DNA from: Torymus aiolomorphi
Taxonomy: Eukaryota > Arthropoda > Insecta > Hymenoptera > Torymidae
NCBI GenBank assembly: GCA_036365515.1
Contig: CM070873.1
Span: forward strand, 213,389,376 to 213,453,375
Direction of reading: 5' to 3'
Length of the DNA stretch: 64,000 nt
This document shows, one piece after another, positions 24,875-36,294 of this stretch. A model generated the notes under the pieces. It worked only from the letters and a program-made list of their open reading frames with translations, had not been told where the DNA came from and ran no database searches. The position numbers and the translations under genes were made by a program. Every line of letters begins with the position of its first letter. Within the stretch, counting starts at the first letter, position 1.

Positions 24875-25160
24875 GATATAGCGCTCTCCTATATATAGGT
24901 ATACCTTATACACGGCGAGCGCACACACGCGCGCTGCACGGTTGTAGAGACTCCCTAAGTCCCTATAGGGCATTTGCGCATGCGCCAAAAATTCGAGATA
25001 TTCGAGATATTCGAGATATTCGAGATATTCGAGAAAAAATCAACATGGCGTCGCAACATGGCGTCGACGATGCCAAGGATGCATTTTTTATAGAGGGATG
25101 TAGTGCGATCGACCCTCAGGCTTCTTCTATACTTGCCTTCGGAGCGCTCCCGCACTCCTT
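24875..25160. repeat. GC-rich dispersed block A, second copy, plus hairpin motif
   Basis: Near-copy of 21438-21720 with fewer ATTCGAGAT units (24993-25034), followed at 25105-25160 by another CTTCGGAGCGCTCCCGCACT hairpin motif. The 66-residue minus ORF is an artefact. Confidence 0.7.
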
Positions 25161-25865
25161 GATATTGTTAAAGAAAATATCACTAATTGAAAAAAAAAAT
25201 CCACAAATCTCATAAATCTTTTTCATTTTTCATGCGATTTTAAGTTTTAAGGCCTTATTTTGTTCCTTGTACAATTTCAGGTGGGGTTACGATATGAAAA
25301 TTGAAAAATGTTCAAAGCCTGCAAAGATACAGCTATTTGTTTAACTCAACTCTCTAACAAGCATACACGAACGTATAAAAAATTATTGCCTCTTGTTTTT
25401 TTTTAAATTCTTTTTAAAAAAAAAAGTGCTTTTTATGTTGTTGAACGATAAGAACCATAGTCCGCGCTGTTTAGCTCGTCACATCGGCGTCTAGTTTTTA
25501 ATTGTTCCATTACAATTTTTGTTTTTGATATTATTTTTTTCTATTTTTTAATACTTCGAAGCAGAGTTCGAGATCCATTAGACCGATTTAGACAGACTTT
25601 ACTGTTTCTTTTGGTTTTTGTTTATTTATTTTGAGAAAACATTGCTGTTTTTCAAATTAAATTTTCTTTTGTTGTATAGCAATTTTTCGATTGTTGATTT
25701 TTTGATTTCTTAATACTGAAGTCATTATTGCTTTTGTATCTTTAATTCTCTAGAAGTAGGATAATATTTACTATAATATAAAAAAGTGGTACTTGTTATT
25801 ATGATAAAAGTTTAGTTATTGCTGAAAATTTGATTTTTCATAAATAGGTTATCTAAAAAAAAAAT
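25161..25865. other. AT-rich intronic DNA, nothing recognised
   Basis: About 700 bp with no ORF, tandem repeat or inverted repeat that I can support. Confidence 0.55.
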
Positions 25866-26103
25866 GCCAATTCATTGGCACTTTACTTCCTCCAAATTAA
25901 TAAAATTAATAAAATTATTCCTTATATGAGTATAATCATTCCGCTTTCTATTTCGCTGTCTAATTTTTATGATTTCGCATACTTACAGTATGATAAACTA
26001 CAATTTTTTGTAAATTTTGTTATCTAAGCAAATTTGTTATTGGTATAATTAAAACAAGGAATCTATGCATTAGTTTGAGGAAGCTACGTGCCAATAAATT
26101 GGC
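25866..26103. mobile_element. 238-bp TIR MITE (GCCAATNNATTGGCAC ends)
   Basis: Terminal repeats GCCAATTCATTGGCACTTTA and GCCAATTTATTGGCACGTAG continue into CTTCCTC(C/A)AA. A single end of the same family (ATTGGCACTTAGCTTCCTC) lies inside both Helitron-like copies (10098 and 17171). Confidence 0.7.
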
Positions 26104-26286
26104 AGCAGTTTTTGATGGGGTTTGATAGACAAGTGTTACTGACCAAGCTAATTACACAAATTTCAGATAATTAAAAAAAATTTATTTTTTATATTTTTAC
26201 TTAATTTCACCCCTATGCAAGTAACATTATTATTATTATCGGTGTCTATCAGTCCCTCATATATAAATCGGTGTATAAATTATAAT

Positions 26287-26663
26287 TACACTGTCAGAAA
26301 ACTTTCATATATATATTGTGTTTACATTTCACCTTTCCAAATGTACACACTATATACCTATATATTGTCGAGGGAGAAGGAAAAGGTCCTATTCTAGATG
26401 AGCGCGTAAGAAGGGCCACCTCGTATCTCTTATAGCAGCGAGATGGGACCTTCTTACGCGCTCAGCTGAGATAGGATCTTTAACACGCTTCGCCGAGATG
26501 GGACCTTTAGCGCTCAGCTGAGATAGAACCTTCTTACGCGCTTCGCCGAGATGGAACCTTCTTACGCGATTTTCTGAAATAGAACCTTTTCACGCACTTC
26601 ACCGGGATAGAACCATTTTCTTCCCACCCAACGCTAATAATGGAAGTTTTCTGAGAGTGTATA
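26287..26663. mobile_element. TIR element with internal ~30-bp tandem repeats
   Basis: Ends TACACTGTCAGAAAACTTTC and, on the complement of the right side, TACACTCTCAGAAAACTTCC. Inside, 26398-26614 holds about seven degenerate units of the type GAGATAGAACCTTCTTACGC / GCTCAGCTGAGATAG. The element ends 160 bp before the Sec63 acceptor at 26822, close to the branch-point region. Confidence 0.65.
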
Positions 26664-26822
26664 TTTCAAATTCTAATATAATGGTGCAGAAAAAACTTTC
26701 GAAAAGACTTTCAAAAAAGAGTCAACAAAAAGAGAAAGTATTCAATATTTTAAATACAACTTTTGATATTCATTTTTCAAATGTGTTTATAAAAAATAAA
26801 CTAATTGGTCTGTTTATTTCAG

Positions 26823-27233
26823 TAATCGATGATGAAAATTCCACCGTGTATACGGCCGGCGCCATAGTTACGGTAACAGTAACTTTAATGCGCAAAGATA
26901 TGTCACATTTATTTGGAGATGACACAGTTAAAGAAAAAACTGTGTTTGAAGAACCAAAGGTTGAAGTAGAAGAGGAAAAAGATGAAATGGAAGAGCAAAA
27001 GCCTGCTGCAGCTAAAAGGCCAGCGTGGATGAAACAGCGCAAAGTTCAAAAGAAATCGCACAGCAAGAAAGGATCTAACAAAAAAGCAGTTCCAAAATCT
27101 GCTATTTTGCTAAGCCCCAATGAAAAAGAAAATGATCTATCTAGTCATCAAAATAGTGCATCGCCAAAACCTAAGAAAGAAAAAAAAGATATTGTGAAAG
27201 AAGAGAAAGAGATTAATAAAGATAAAATAAATG
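26823..27233 (+). CDS. Sec63: Sec63 exon: Brl domain strand and acidic/basic linker
   Basis: Begins after TTTATTTCAG and continues the codon split at 72. It encodes VIDDENS..TAGAIVTVTVTLMRK, then DMSHLFGDD and a highly charged low-complexity linker (EVEEEKDEMEEQKPAAAKRP, KKSHSKKGSNKK, KPKKEKKDIVKEEKEINKD), typical of the cytosolic region between the two halves of the Sec63 domain. The donor is ATG|GTTAGT at 27234, phase 1. The open frame extends upstream to 26657, but that part is intron because the acceptor and protein homology start at 26823. Confidence 0.92.
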
Positions 27234-28207
27234 GTTAGTATGTTTACAGTAACAGGTATATAAAATAAAAAGTCTATCTACAAGGCCTCAAACTTACGCG
27301 GAAAATTCAACTATTGTACACGAAAATTTGTTCGTGTCACTCACTTTCTAAATTTGATAGGGAATAGGTCATTTTTGTTCAAAATTATGTATTTTGTGTA
27401 CGCTATTGTGATATTACGTCGATTATTAGGGATTTTTATGTATGCTTTCAAGACCCTCTAGATAGAGTGATTTCGCTTCTCTCGGGCGACAAACTTGATT
27501 CGGGCGAGAATCACCTACTTTGCTCTCTTGTTGCGTAATGTACTATTTATTTTTTTCCCCCTGCACAGTAAAGTATATCAATTCGATATCTTTTGCGGAT
27601 CTAAAGTCGATCTTTAGTCCCTAGGGTGTAAAGTGGATTTTTAGGCATTATTTTTGAAAATTTTCTAAAATCACAAAAAAACGTATAAATTGTATGTGAA
27701 AATGATCATATTGCCCTTTGTTGAGTTGAGTGTTAAACACTATTCCTTTCCACACTCCGTGCGCAAAATCAGACCTTTTACTCATCATTTTGAAAAATAT
27801 TGTTCGATACGCGTACGAAAGATGATTCTCGTATGAGTGTGAGTTTATCGTCCGAGCGAAGCGAGAGATCATCTCTCTCACACTAGTATCGAAAAGTAAT
27901 ATTCTCTCATTCTTGGTGATGTTCTCTCAAACCTAACTAATTTCACGGTAGTGCGCGCCGCTCTATATTTACATGCTATACTCTGGATGCTAATAAGTAC
28001 TAGTAAAACTGTCTGTATGGATGTGCGTATAAGTGAGTGAGTGAGTGTGTATCTTCAGATCACAGCTTGTACTGAACCGATTTTTGCGCATTCATCAAAA
28101 TTCGAATTTTACGCTACGAGGTTCAAAAAGTACTATTAAAATTGTATAGTTCTTCTATATTACGAAATGTCGGGTGTTTTTTATAGAATGCGTTTATTTA
28201 CTTCTAG
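27234..28207 (+). other. Sec63: Sec63 intron, ~970 bp
   Basis: Donor GTTAGT, acceptor TTTACTTCTAG. The middle (27640-27900) holds short inverted stretches (CGATAC...GAGTGTGAG with CTCACACTAGTATCG) and GTCCGAGCGAAGCGAGAG, possibly a small element; no gene. Confidence 0.8.
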
Positions 28208-28626
28208 GTTCTGATACAAGCGATAGTGAAGGTAATAAGAGTGATAGCAGTGATGATGAAGACAGTTCGCATGACGCTGGAAAGAAACCTAGAAGTCCGG
28301 AGGCTATCGAAGACGATGATACTGAATGGAACAAATTTCAACAAAGACTATCGAAGCGCGATCGTGTACTTGATGGTCGCAGTAACACATCCCACCTCGT
28401 TCACTGTCCACATTTCCCAGATACAAAATATGAATATTGGTGGGTTTACATTTGCGATCGTAAGAGTATGACACTTCTAACAGCGCCGGTGCACGTTACT
28501 TCGCTTGTTGATACTGAGGAGATACAGTTACGCTTTACCGCGCCTATTTGGCCGAACGTCTATACGTTTACGGTTTGCTTGCGCAGCGATTCTTATCTAG
28601 GCTTTGACCAACTTCATGACCTCAAG
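28208..28626 (+). CDS. Sec63: Sec63 exon: C-terminal beta-sandwich of the Sec63 domain
   Basis: Encodes a Ser/Asp-rich stretch (GSDTSDSEGNKSDSSDDEDS), then DDDTEWNKFQQRLSKRDRVL and the conserved fold with HCPHFPDTKYEYWWVYICDR, DTEEIQLRFTAPIWPNVYTF and CLRSDSYLGFDQLHDLK. The family markers WW(V/L)YI.DRK and LRSDSY.G.DQ are intact. The acidic serines look like casein kinase 2 sites, and CK2 phosphorylation of Sec63 is known to promote Sec62 binding. The donor is CTCAAG|GTAGAG at 28627, phase 0. Confidence 0.92.
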
Positions 28627-28813
28627 GTAGAGTATTACTAGTGATGAATTCCATCAACTTTTTTTATTTGTTGATCAACCGAACTTGTGAAGTTCGATCA
28701 TAATTATATGAAGAGCTTGTTCGAAGACATAGGTAGTACCGCATCTGGTCCCCAGATGACGCCACAGTTCAGAGTAAGCTAAAAACGGGATGCGTGCGAC
28801 ATGTACGGTGTCC

Positions 28814-29250
28814 CAGGTGGATGCGTACTTTGGGGCTGAGGGTTTTAGCCTAAAGATGCCCTTGAAGCATCTGTGCAGCAGCGTAGAGTTGGGCGTGTCC
28901 TGCCCGTTAATGAGAGCAATAGCCGATCTCATGGAATTTAAAGTCCCATAAGCTGCGCCTTCCTTAAATTTTTCCGTTATGCAGGTTATAATTGTTTTGT
29001 CGTCGGCTGAAAACGGATCCAGTCCTCTGGCTTGACAGAATTCCCACCAGTATTTCAGGGCTGCGTCGTACTGCTTGGCCGTGCTGTCTTCTATCGATGC
29101 TGTCAAAATCTCCCATGATTCCGCTCCGATCCGTTTCCTTTTGAGCGATTCCCTGATAGTACCGTGGCAGCCAGGGAAAGCTTGAGTGCCAGCGGGTGCA
29201 CCATTTCCCTGCAGGGAGAATTCAAAAGTTTAGTCGATGGCATCCATGTC
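28814..29250 (-). pseudogene. DIRS tyrosine recombinase, N-terminal part only
   Basis: The reading STAKQYDAALKYWWEFC... GTLNSMRSAIALI... LHRCFKGIFRLKP is the core-binding (SAM-like) domain of DIRS recombinases. Homology stops at ASTWD, one base from the left inverted repeat, and the catalytic R...HxxR...Y domain is absent. What follows in frame is translated terminal repeat. Confidence 0.8.
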
Positions 29251-30947
29251 AGAGTGGTGCGCCTGTGACCATATTTTTAAAATCCGGGTACCAGGGTTGG
29301 CCTGACCAGTAAGGGACCACGAGGATACCGGCTGATTTTTCCTCCTTTATCTTTTTCAATATCCTGGGTATGAGAGAGAAAGGAGGGAACGCGTACCAGA
29401 ATTCGGCCTTCCAGAAAATTGTTAGAGCGTTTATTGCTATCGCTTCTGGGTCCCTGTCCCAGGAACAATATCTGCTGCACTTTGCGTTGACCCGGGACGC
29501 GAACAGGTCGATAGAGGGTGTGCCAAAGGTTTCTAAAATGTCCTGGAAGGCCGCCTTCGATAATTCCCATTCAGTGTCTGGGTTAGATAACCTAGAACCC
29601 TCATCTGCTGGATTTTCTTTTGAGGCTATGTATTCTGCGAAAATCCAGAGTTCGCGTTCAATGCACCATTCCCACATGCATTTGGTTAGAAGGTGTAGAT
29701 CGCGATGCTTAGTACCTCCCATCTTGTTTATATGGGCTAGGGCTGTTACGTTATCGATTCGCAGCAACACCTGCTTGTTGCGCATCTTCTTTGCGAAGCA
29801 TTTGAGGGCTAAGAACGCGGCTAAAATTTCCAAATGGTTGATGTGATACATTCTCTCTGATTTCGACCAAGTTCCTCGGGCTCTCTCCACCCCACAACAG
29901 GCTCCTCAACCGTTCAGAGAAGCATCTGAGAAAATCTCAAGGTCGAAAGTCATACTCCTTATTTTATTATCCGCCACCGGTATCTGCGCTAGCTACCAGC
30001 TCAGTTCTTGCGTTGCTTCCTCAGATAGAGGCACCAAGACTTTAGATTTATAGTCTAGATAAAGCAGTTCTCTTTGCTTAATCCTTTCCAGCTCTTTGTA
30101 GTAGAGCCAACCGTAAGCGATTGCTGGGCATGCCGTCACGAGCACTCCGATCATACGTACCAAGTCCTGGAATTTAATTTCTGTCCCTCTATCCGCGGAT
30201 AGCAAATATTCTCCTATCTTACGGCGCTTTTCACGGGGCAGTCCTATACGCATTGTAGTGGAGTTGATCGTGAAGCCCAGAAACGTTATATCCTGGCTTG
30301 ATCGGATTTCGCTTTTCTCCCAATTTATAATAAAGCCGAGTTGTATTAAGACGTTCGCAACCCTCATACAGTCATGCTCACAAGATTCTACAGAGTCCGC
30401 CAGAATTAGAAAATCGTCTAGGTACGCTACAAGTTTGATGCCCTCCTCCCTCAGATAATTCAACACCGGTTTTATTATTTTTGTAAAGACTAATGGAGCT
30501 GAGCATAGGTCAAATGGTAACGTGAGGAACTGGTACAGGAGATTTCCGTAATGAAATCTTAGAAATTTCGTGTAATTAGTATCTATGGGAACTCGTAAGT
30601 AGGCGTCTTTGAGGTCCAGTCGACACATGTAGGTGTGCTGTTCTAAGAGGTTAAGGGCCGTTCTAACATCCTCCATTTTAAAGTGCGCTTTTTTAATAAA
30701 CGAGTTTAACCGTGTTAAATTCAAGATAAACCGAGCCGTGCCGTCCACTTTCGTGAAATACTAGAAAAAATAGAGATACGATTTGACCCTCACTTTCCGA
30801 GCGAACCTCTACCGCACCCATGTTTACGAGCTTCGCCAGCGCCGCCTCGGTTTGGACGCAGCGAGGGAAGGCATTGACTATTGGGCGATTCTGTGAATTC
30901 GGAATATACTCGAAATCGAACTTGTAACCTTTAATCGCCGACAACAC
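29249..30947 (-). pseudogene. DIRS reverse transcriptase - RNase H, several breaks
   Basis: The RT has RLDLKDAYLRVP, LPFDLCSAP (family: LPFGLCSAP) and the catalytic YLDDFLIL. RNase H follows with FSDASLNG, HINHLEILAA and RIDNVTALAHINKMGG. Breaks: a frameshift near 30750 between FFLVF and DGTARFILN, an in-frame TAG at 29993-29995 and an in-frame TGA at 29906-29908. Both stops stand where the family has tryptophan (TGG to TAG and TGG to TGA). Confidence 0.85.
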
Positions 30948-31029
30948 GAAATTGTCTGTAGTGATTTTCTCCCACTTTGCGACAAAAAGTTTTAGATTCG
31001 CTGCGGTCTTTACCTGCGTTATTTTCGGC

Positions 31030-32216
31030 TCCGCTGTAGTTGGGATTGGTGGTAGCGTTCCTTGGCCAGCTGACCTCTGAGGGCGCCGTTGCTCCTGTTC
31101 AAAGTAGGCCGGCGATCGCCTGCTTTCGGCGGATACGGTCTGTGGCTCCCCCTCTGATGGCGGTGCGAGGAGGAGCCTCTCTCGTTTAAATTCTTCGGTG
31201 CCAGTGGTTGTCTGGGCTTAAAGTTTAAGTTCTTGGCTGCCTTTTCCAGGGCTTTAGCGTTGTCGATGGTTGCCCTTAGATCGTCCCCAAAAAGTTTGGT
31301 CGTCGATTCAGTTCTTTTCAGCAGTTATTGCATTTTTTCATCGAATCTTGTGACGAGGAAGGATTTTCTCGCTTGGTTAAGGCTGAATACCAGGTCCGCT
31401 TATAGCTTTACTGCCGTTGCCAACGTCTGTAATGCGCTCTTTCGTGCCGGGTATTCGTCGCTTTCCTTAAATATCGTGTTGAAAGCTGAAGCCATGCAAG
31501 ATACCGCTGCTCCCGCCGGGTTTTGATACAGCTTGAAGTGGTTGTCTTTCGCTATCGCCCTGGGATGCAGGTCTATCGTTATTTCCTCGTTTAGTTCGGG
31601 TGCTGCTAGTTTGCATTTTGCCAAGTCTGGAGCGGCGGCCATGATGGCTTCTCTCTCCTCATTCGTGAAAATACTCGACTTGGCCCAGGCTGCAATGCGT
31701 TCGTGTATATCGTCCGCGACCTCCGTTTCTGGCTTCGTCTTCGCCGACGGATGCTCGCCAAATAGTTCCTTCATCTCGCCATCCGGAGGGATCGCTCTCT
31801 GTCTCCATTGCATCCTCTTCCGCTCCCGACTGTTTCCTACCTTCCTGATGTGCCTCGTCCAGGTATTCAACATCTGTGAACCATCGAAAAAGAGGTTATG
31901 CGACTGTGAAATTGGTGCCGGGAAGCCTCTCACCCTGGTTCTGGACTTAAAGTTCAGACTCGGTATAGCTTTTCGGCTTTGTAGAGTATTTATAACCGTC
32001 CTGGGCTTAGCGCCCAGGCTCAGTTGTTTTTTTTTTTTGTTTTTTTTTTGTTTTTTTAGTTTTTTAACAAAGAAAATTACGGAACGGTATAGAAAGGGGC
32101 TTACCTTCATACGTAAGTTCCTCGTCGTCCTCGAGGTTGGCTATTTCCCCGGAGAGTTCGTTAGCGAGGTCCTGGAGGGCTTGGAGTTTGCTTTCAAGCT
32201 TTTTTTTGGTGCTCAT
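31030..32216 (-). pseudogene. DIRS gag-like protein, broken
   Basis: Starts at the ATG at 32216 with MSTKKKLESKLQALQDLANE, a coiled-coil-like N-terminus. The frame then shifts or splices (a donor-like GAAG|GTAAGC lies near 32105) before TRVRGFPAP, DDIHERIAAWAKSSIF and ITIDLHPRAIAKDNHFKLYQ, a gag-like region. Further breaks occur at ~31400 and a stop near 31331, after which DLRATIDNAKALEKAAKNLN continues. The overlapping plus-strand ORFs are shadows. Confidence 0.65.
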
Positions 32217-32440
32217 CCTGACCATGTGTCATCGGCGGGCGCCAAAAAACGAATGAAGCGCGCAAGCTAGAAGGGGCGACTAGAAAGATGGAGGGGGAGG
32301 GGCTGGAGTCGAATGGGTTGCCTGCAAGTACGCCGTGACTGGACACCGTACATGTCGCACGCATCCCGTTTTTAGCTTACTCTGAACTGTGGCGTCATCT
32401 GGGGAGCCAGATGCGGTACTACCTATGTCTTCGAACAAGC

Positions 32441-33224
32441 GAATGAAATATAAATAATGTCTTATATAGAATACATATATTCTTTGTACAATTGAAAAAA
32501 GAACAAGAGATATGATTTTGGCTTTTAGATGATTATTAAATGCATTATTGATTATGAATACTCATTATTTGAAAATATTTCTGGTGAATATTTTCTTTTC
32601 ATGTTTGAATTTTGTTGTGCATTTTGGTTAGTAGGTTGTTGTTTATTAGTATGTATTATACAAATATAAAAGGTTGATTTTGGGAAGTACAAAGAAAAAT
32701 GAAACAATAAGTGTGAAATTTAATAAAATAAGTGGAGCAATCAAAATTCCATTAAACATTTTGCAGTAAAAATAGAAAAAGTTTGATTCTTAATTATATA
32801 TAAAAGTAAATTTTTGTTTAAATGTGTATCATTTAATGAATTTTTCCCATTCACACTAATTTTACAGGTTTCCTATCTATATTTTATATTTCGTTTTACT
32901 TTAAAAATGTTATTTTATGATTAATTATTCTATTTATTTATATACCATAAAATTAATTGAACTTTCAGTAATAGTACTCAATAAGTTCTTTAAAAATTTT
33001 ATAATTAAATTTAGGAATTCAATTAGACCAGATTATATAAAATTGCACACACGTGCAGACATGCGCGTTCGCGCACACACACGCACAGTTTTATGAATTA
33101 AAAATTTATGATTTTGTTATATACTGACCATTGTAGGAAGATTGAAGAAAATCTATTGTTTTCAAATTTTACATAACAATGTTATTCGTTATTTTTACTA
33201 TTAAAGATTTAATGTTTTTAATAG
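32441..33224 (+). other. Sec63: Rest of the Sec63 last intron
   Basis: AT-rich, with a short GC/CA patch at 33040-33090 (CACACACGTGCAGACATGCG). The acceptor is TTTTTAATAG at 33215-33224. No other feature. Confidence 0.7.
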
Positions 33225-33365
33225 TTGGACGTAAAAGAGGCTCCAGCTGTTCCGACGGATCATCCGCAGTGGGAAATGTCTGATGAAGATACAGCTGAGG
33301 ATATTGATGCTGCCGACGAACATTCCGAGTTCGCGACTGATGAAGATATTAGTGACAATGAATGA
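33225..33365 (+). CDS. Sec63: Sec63 terminal exon: acidic tail
   Basis: Continues phase 0 from 28626: ...HDLK-LDVKEAPAVPTDHPQW, matching the conserved DHPQW block. An acidic tail follows (SDEDTAEDIDAADEHSEF, EDISDNE) to TGA at 33363-33365. In characterised Sec63 proteins the acidic C-terminus binds Sec62. AATAAA signals at 33559-33564 and 33618-33623 give a likely 3' UTR of 200-280 bp. Confidence 0.92.
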   Translation: MDVKEAPAVPTDHPQWEMSDEDTAEDIDAADEHSEFATDEDISDNE

Positions 33366-33858
33366 ACTATTAAGTGATAAATAGGAGGAAGAAAATGAAA
33401 AAATACTATAGACTGGAAGGGTGTTTTGTATGTGAAAATATATGGTATACATAGTTGATGTGTGCATAATAACGTACTGGGGGTAAAAGAGTATGATATT
33501 TATTTTAACATTGTTAAATGATTATTAATTTTTGGAGAGTATGTCTGCACAACTTTTTAATAAAAATGGAATTATCTATATGTTTAAGTATACAATATCA
33601 ATATTGATTAATATGAGAATAAATTTTTTCTAGTACTCCTTTTAATCAAACTTATTTATTTCATTTTATATTTTTCTGTACTGTTATTTTAATTCACTAC
33701 CTATTTGTATTGAGCTTTCTTTTAAATATTTATATTTATTGTGATTGTTCCGGCAGTTTCATTACTTTCCATGTATACATGAATAGCGTTTAAACAAATA
33801 ATAAAACATTTTTACTACCTTTAATATGTATATAAAAAATTTTTACTTAAAATTATCA

Positions 33859-33883
33859 GGTGTGCGTGTGCGTGCGCGCGCGC

Positions 33884-33927
<44 letters not shown>

Positions 33928-33940
33928 GTGTGTGTGTGTA
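33859..33940. repeat. (GT)n/(GC)n microsatellite
   Basis: GTGCGTGTGCGTGCGCGCGCGC followed by a long GT run. It lies immediately outside the Helitron 3' terminus at 33947. Confidence 0.9.
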
Positions 33941-34936
33941 CACATACTAGGGGGTACCCCCTACTCGCTCCGCTCCCGAGTAGGCCTAATCCACATTTAA
34001 ATAAATATCATACATAATTTTTATTTTGATATTGAATAAGATATTTTATAACATCATTTAAATACTTCTATTATATATATACTTTTTATTATGGTTTTTT
34101 TTAATATTGTAACGGGATGACTTCTGGGGTAAGATCCCAAAAAGCCACAGGCCAGCGATGCCCTAGAACACGGTGCCGCAGGTGTCAGACAAAAATGACT
34201 TGCCCGGGGATCTGCTCCTGGAATCCCGAAAACAACGCGAAGATCGCACGCGAACTTCGCTTTCCAACTAATTGGAACGCTGAGTTAAAAGCGCGCGCTC
34301 AAAGAGTAAAGCGCGCGGCCACTATGCTCAGATATGAAAACGACCAGCGGAGTTGTTTTCCCGCGGAGGCGGCGGTATCCGGGAGAAGGTTAGGTTAAGG
34401 TCGATAAATGAAGAATAGCCTCAATTATTTCACAGCACAATAACAAGGTCTATTCTAAATAATCATTTACATCAAAAACGCGTCGCGTTGCGCGCCGACA
34501 AGAAGACGGGATCCGCCGCTCGGCGCGGGCGGATCAAGGTATCTATTTTTGCTGGGCCGGTGAACGCACCACCGGCCACTCGCCGCTGCGAGTCGAAAAT
34601 ACACAAATAAATCGCTGCGCGGGAAGTACAAAGAGGCTTAGGGACTCGCCACAAATGGACCGTGCCATAGCGTGCCGAGCGCTTTTCGAATCGGAGTGCG
34701 CCGTCTATCAAGAGTATTGCTTCCGTGCTCCAAGCCCTTTTGGACATATGAGTTTGCCATCTGCAATCTTTGTTTATGACGAAAAAAATCAAGCATAGCC
34801 TGGACTGCTCCGAAATATTCTGCAGGTAAAATCATTGTTAAATCACTGTAAATGTTGCTAATGTCAACATTATGTTAATTTTACGGTGTTATAACACTTT
34901 TTTTTGTTTAATACTGTTTAATAATTAATTTACAGA

Positions 34937-35090
34937 ATGGACCAAAGTAAAATGGAAAAAATGTTAACGTGTTGTAAACTACATGTGACAGCAGTATCGT
35001 TATTGATAATAGCTAGAATATTAAAAAAAAAAAGAAAAAAAACTCAGAAGATGGTGGGTTTTTGTGTATCTACTAAAACATGAACAATAA
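34937..35090 (+). pseudogene. Harbinger transposase first-exon remnant (left arm, frameshifted)
   Basis: ATG follows a TTTACAG acceptor-like sequence. The reading MDQSKMEKMLTCCKLH... is shifted by one extra A in the A-run near 35022, so the conserved (L)RRWWVF block falls out of frame. The mirror copy in the right arm and the copy at 63398 are intact. A basic stretch plus RRWW near the N-terminus is typical of HARBI1/PIF transposases. Confidence 0.5.
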
Positions 35091-35525
35091 TATATTTTAT
35101 TACAAATTATTATTATTATTAAATTAAATTAAATAATTAATAATAATTTTTAATAATTATTAATAATTAATTATTATTAATAATTATTAATAATTAATTA
35201 ATATTAATAATTATTAATAATTAATTATTATTAATAATTATTAATAATTAATTATTATTAATAATTATTAATAATTAATTATTATTAATAATTATTAATA
35301 ATTAAATTATTATTTATTTTATTACAAACGAGGACACAACAGTTCCATGTGACATACAGTAGGTTAAGAGTTGCTTTTTTATTTTAATCTATGCTATTCC
35401 ATGCTATTAAACAAAAAAAAGTGTTATAACACCCTAAAATTAACATAATGTTGACATTAGCAAAATTTACAATGATTTAACAATGATTTTACCTGTAGAA
35501 TATTTCGGACCCTATTAAAAATAAT

Positions 35526-35622
35526 CACGTGAGTATTCACGTGAGTACTCACGTGAATACTCACGTGAGTTTTTCGACCATATTCTCACGTGAGTACTCA
35601 CGTGAGTACTCACGTGAGAAGT
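35526..35622. repeat. Array of seven CACGTG palindromes
   Basis: Four then three units of CACGTGAGTA / CACGTGAATA separated by TTTTTCGACCATATT. CACGTG is the E-box core bound by bHLH factors. The array lies in the centre of the Harbinger-like element and is not present in the second copy as far as visible. Confidence 0.8.
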
Positions 35623-36294
35623 AAAAAAAATGGTTTAAAAAAAAATAGTAATCAATGTTTTTTTTACTAAACTATTACATAAATATTTTAACTTTAATTT
35701 TTGCATATACCTTTCAATCCTTAAATAGTATAGGAAGATATCAAAAGCGAGGCAAGCCTCGTAATTACAACTCTTTTAAAAGAGTCGCGGTATTGACTAA
35801 GTCTTATGGCTTTATGTATTCTCGCCGGTGTTCATTTGCCTATGGAAATCGAGAAAGGGGTTGCCGCCTGGCGGTTAAAATAGTTACTAGACGTGGAGTT
35901 CAGACGGGTCCTATCAGTTCCGCCGGTGACCGGTTTATAGCATAGATTAAAATAAAAAAGCAACTCTTAACCTACTGTATGTCACATGGAACTGTTGTCT
36001 CCTCGTTTGTAATAAAATAAATAATAATTTAATAAATTAATTATTAATAATTATTAATAATAATGAATTAATTAATTATTAATAATAATAATTAATTATT
36101 AATAATTGTTAATAATAATGAATTAATTAATTATTAATAATTTTTAATAATAATGAATTAATTAATTATTAATAATAATAATTAATTATTAATAATTGTT
36201 AATAATAATGAATTAATTAATTATTAATAATTATGAATAATTATTAGTATTAATTATTTAATTTAATAATAATAATAATTTGTAATAAAATATA

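Larger units (their letters stand above)
28714..32440 (-). mobile_element. Decayed DIRS-like retrotransposon with 100-bp inverted ends
   Basis: Bounded by inverted repeats at 28714-28813 and 32341-32440 (GCTTGTTCGAAGACATAGGT ... GTACGGTGTCC), identical except for one indel. On the minus strand the order is gag-like, RT-RNase H, tyrosine recombinase, the order of DIRS elements. These integrate by a tyrosine recombinase and make no target duplication; none is seen. It sits in a Sec63 intron, antisense to the gene, and its base composition is clearly less AT-rich than its surroundings. All its genes are broken. Confidence 0.85.

Noticed and set aside
26657..26822. 5' part of the 193-codon ORF as Sec63 coding sequence
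   Set aside because: It lies before the splice acceptor at 26822; protein similarity starts exactly at 26823.
27840..27890. GTCCGAGCGAAGCGAGAG ... CACACTAGT as another Helitron 3' end
   Set aside because: The hairpin is weak and the spacing to CTAG wrong; a small inverted repeat explains it as well.
29370..32270. Plus-strand ORFs over the DIRS element (158, 97 and 245 codons)
   Set aside because: Antisense shadows of the RT-RNase H and gag frames, which carry the recognised motifs.
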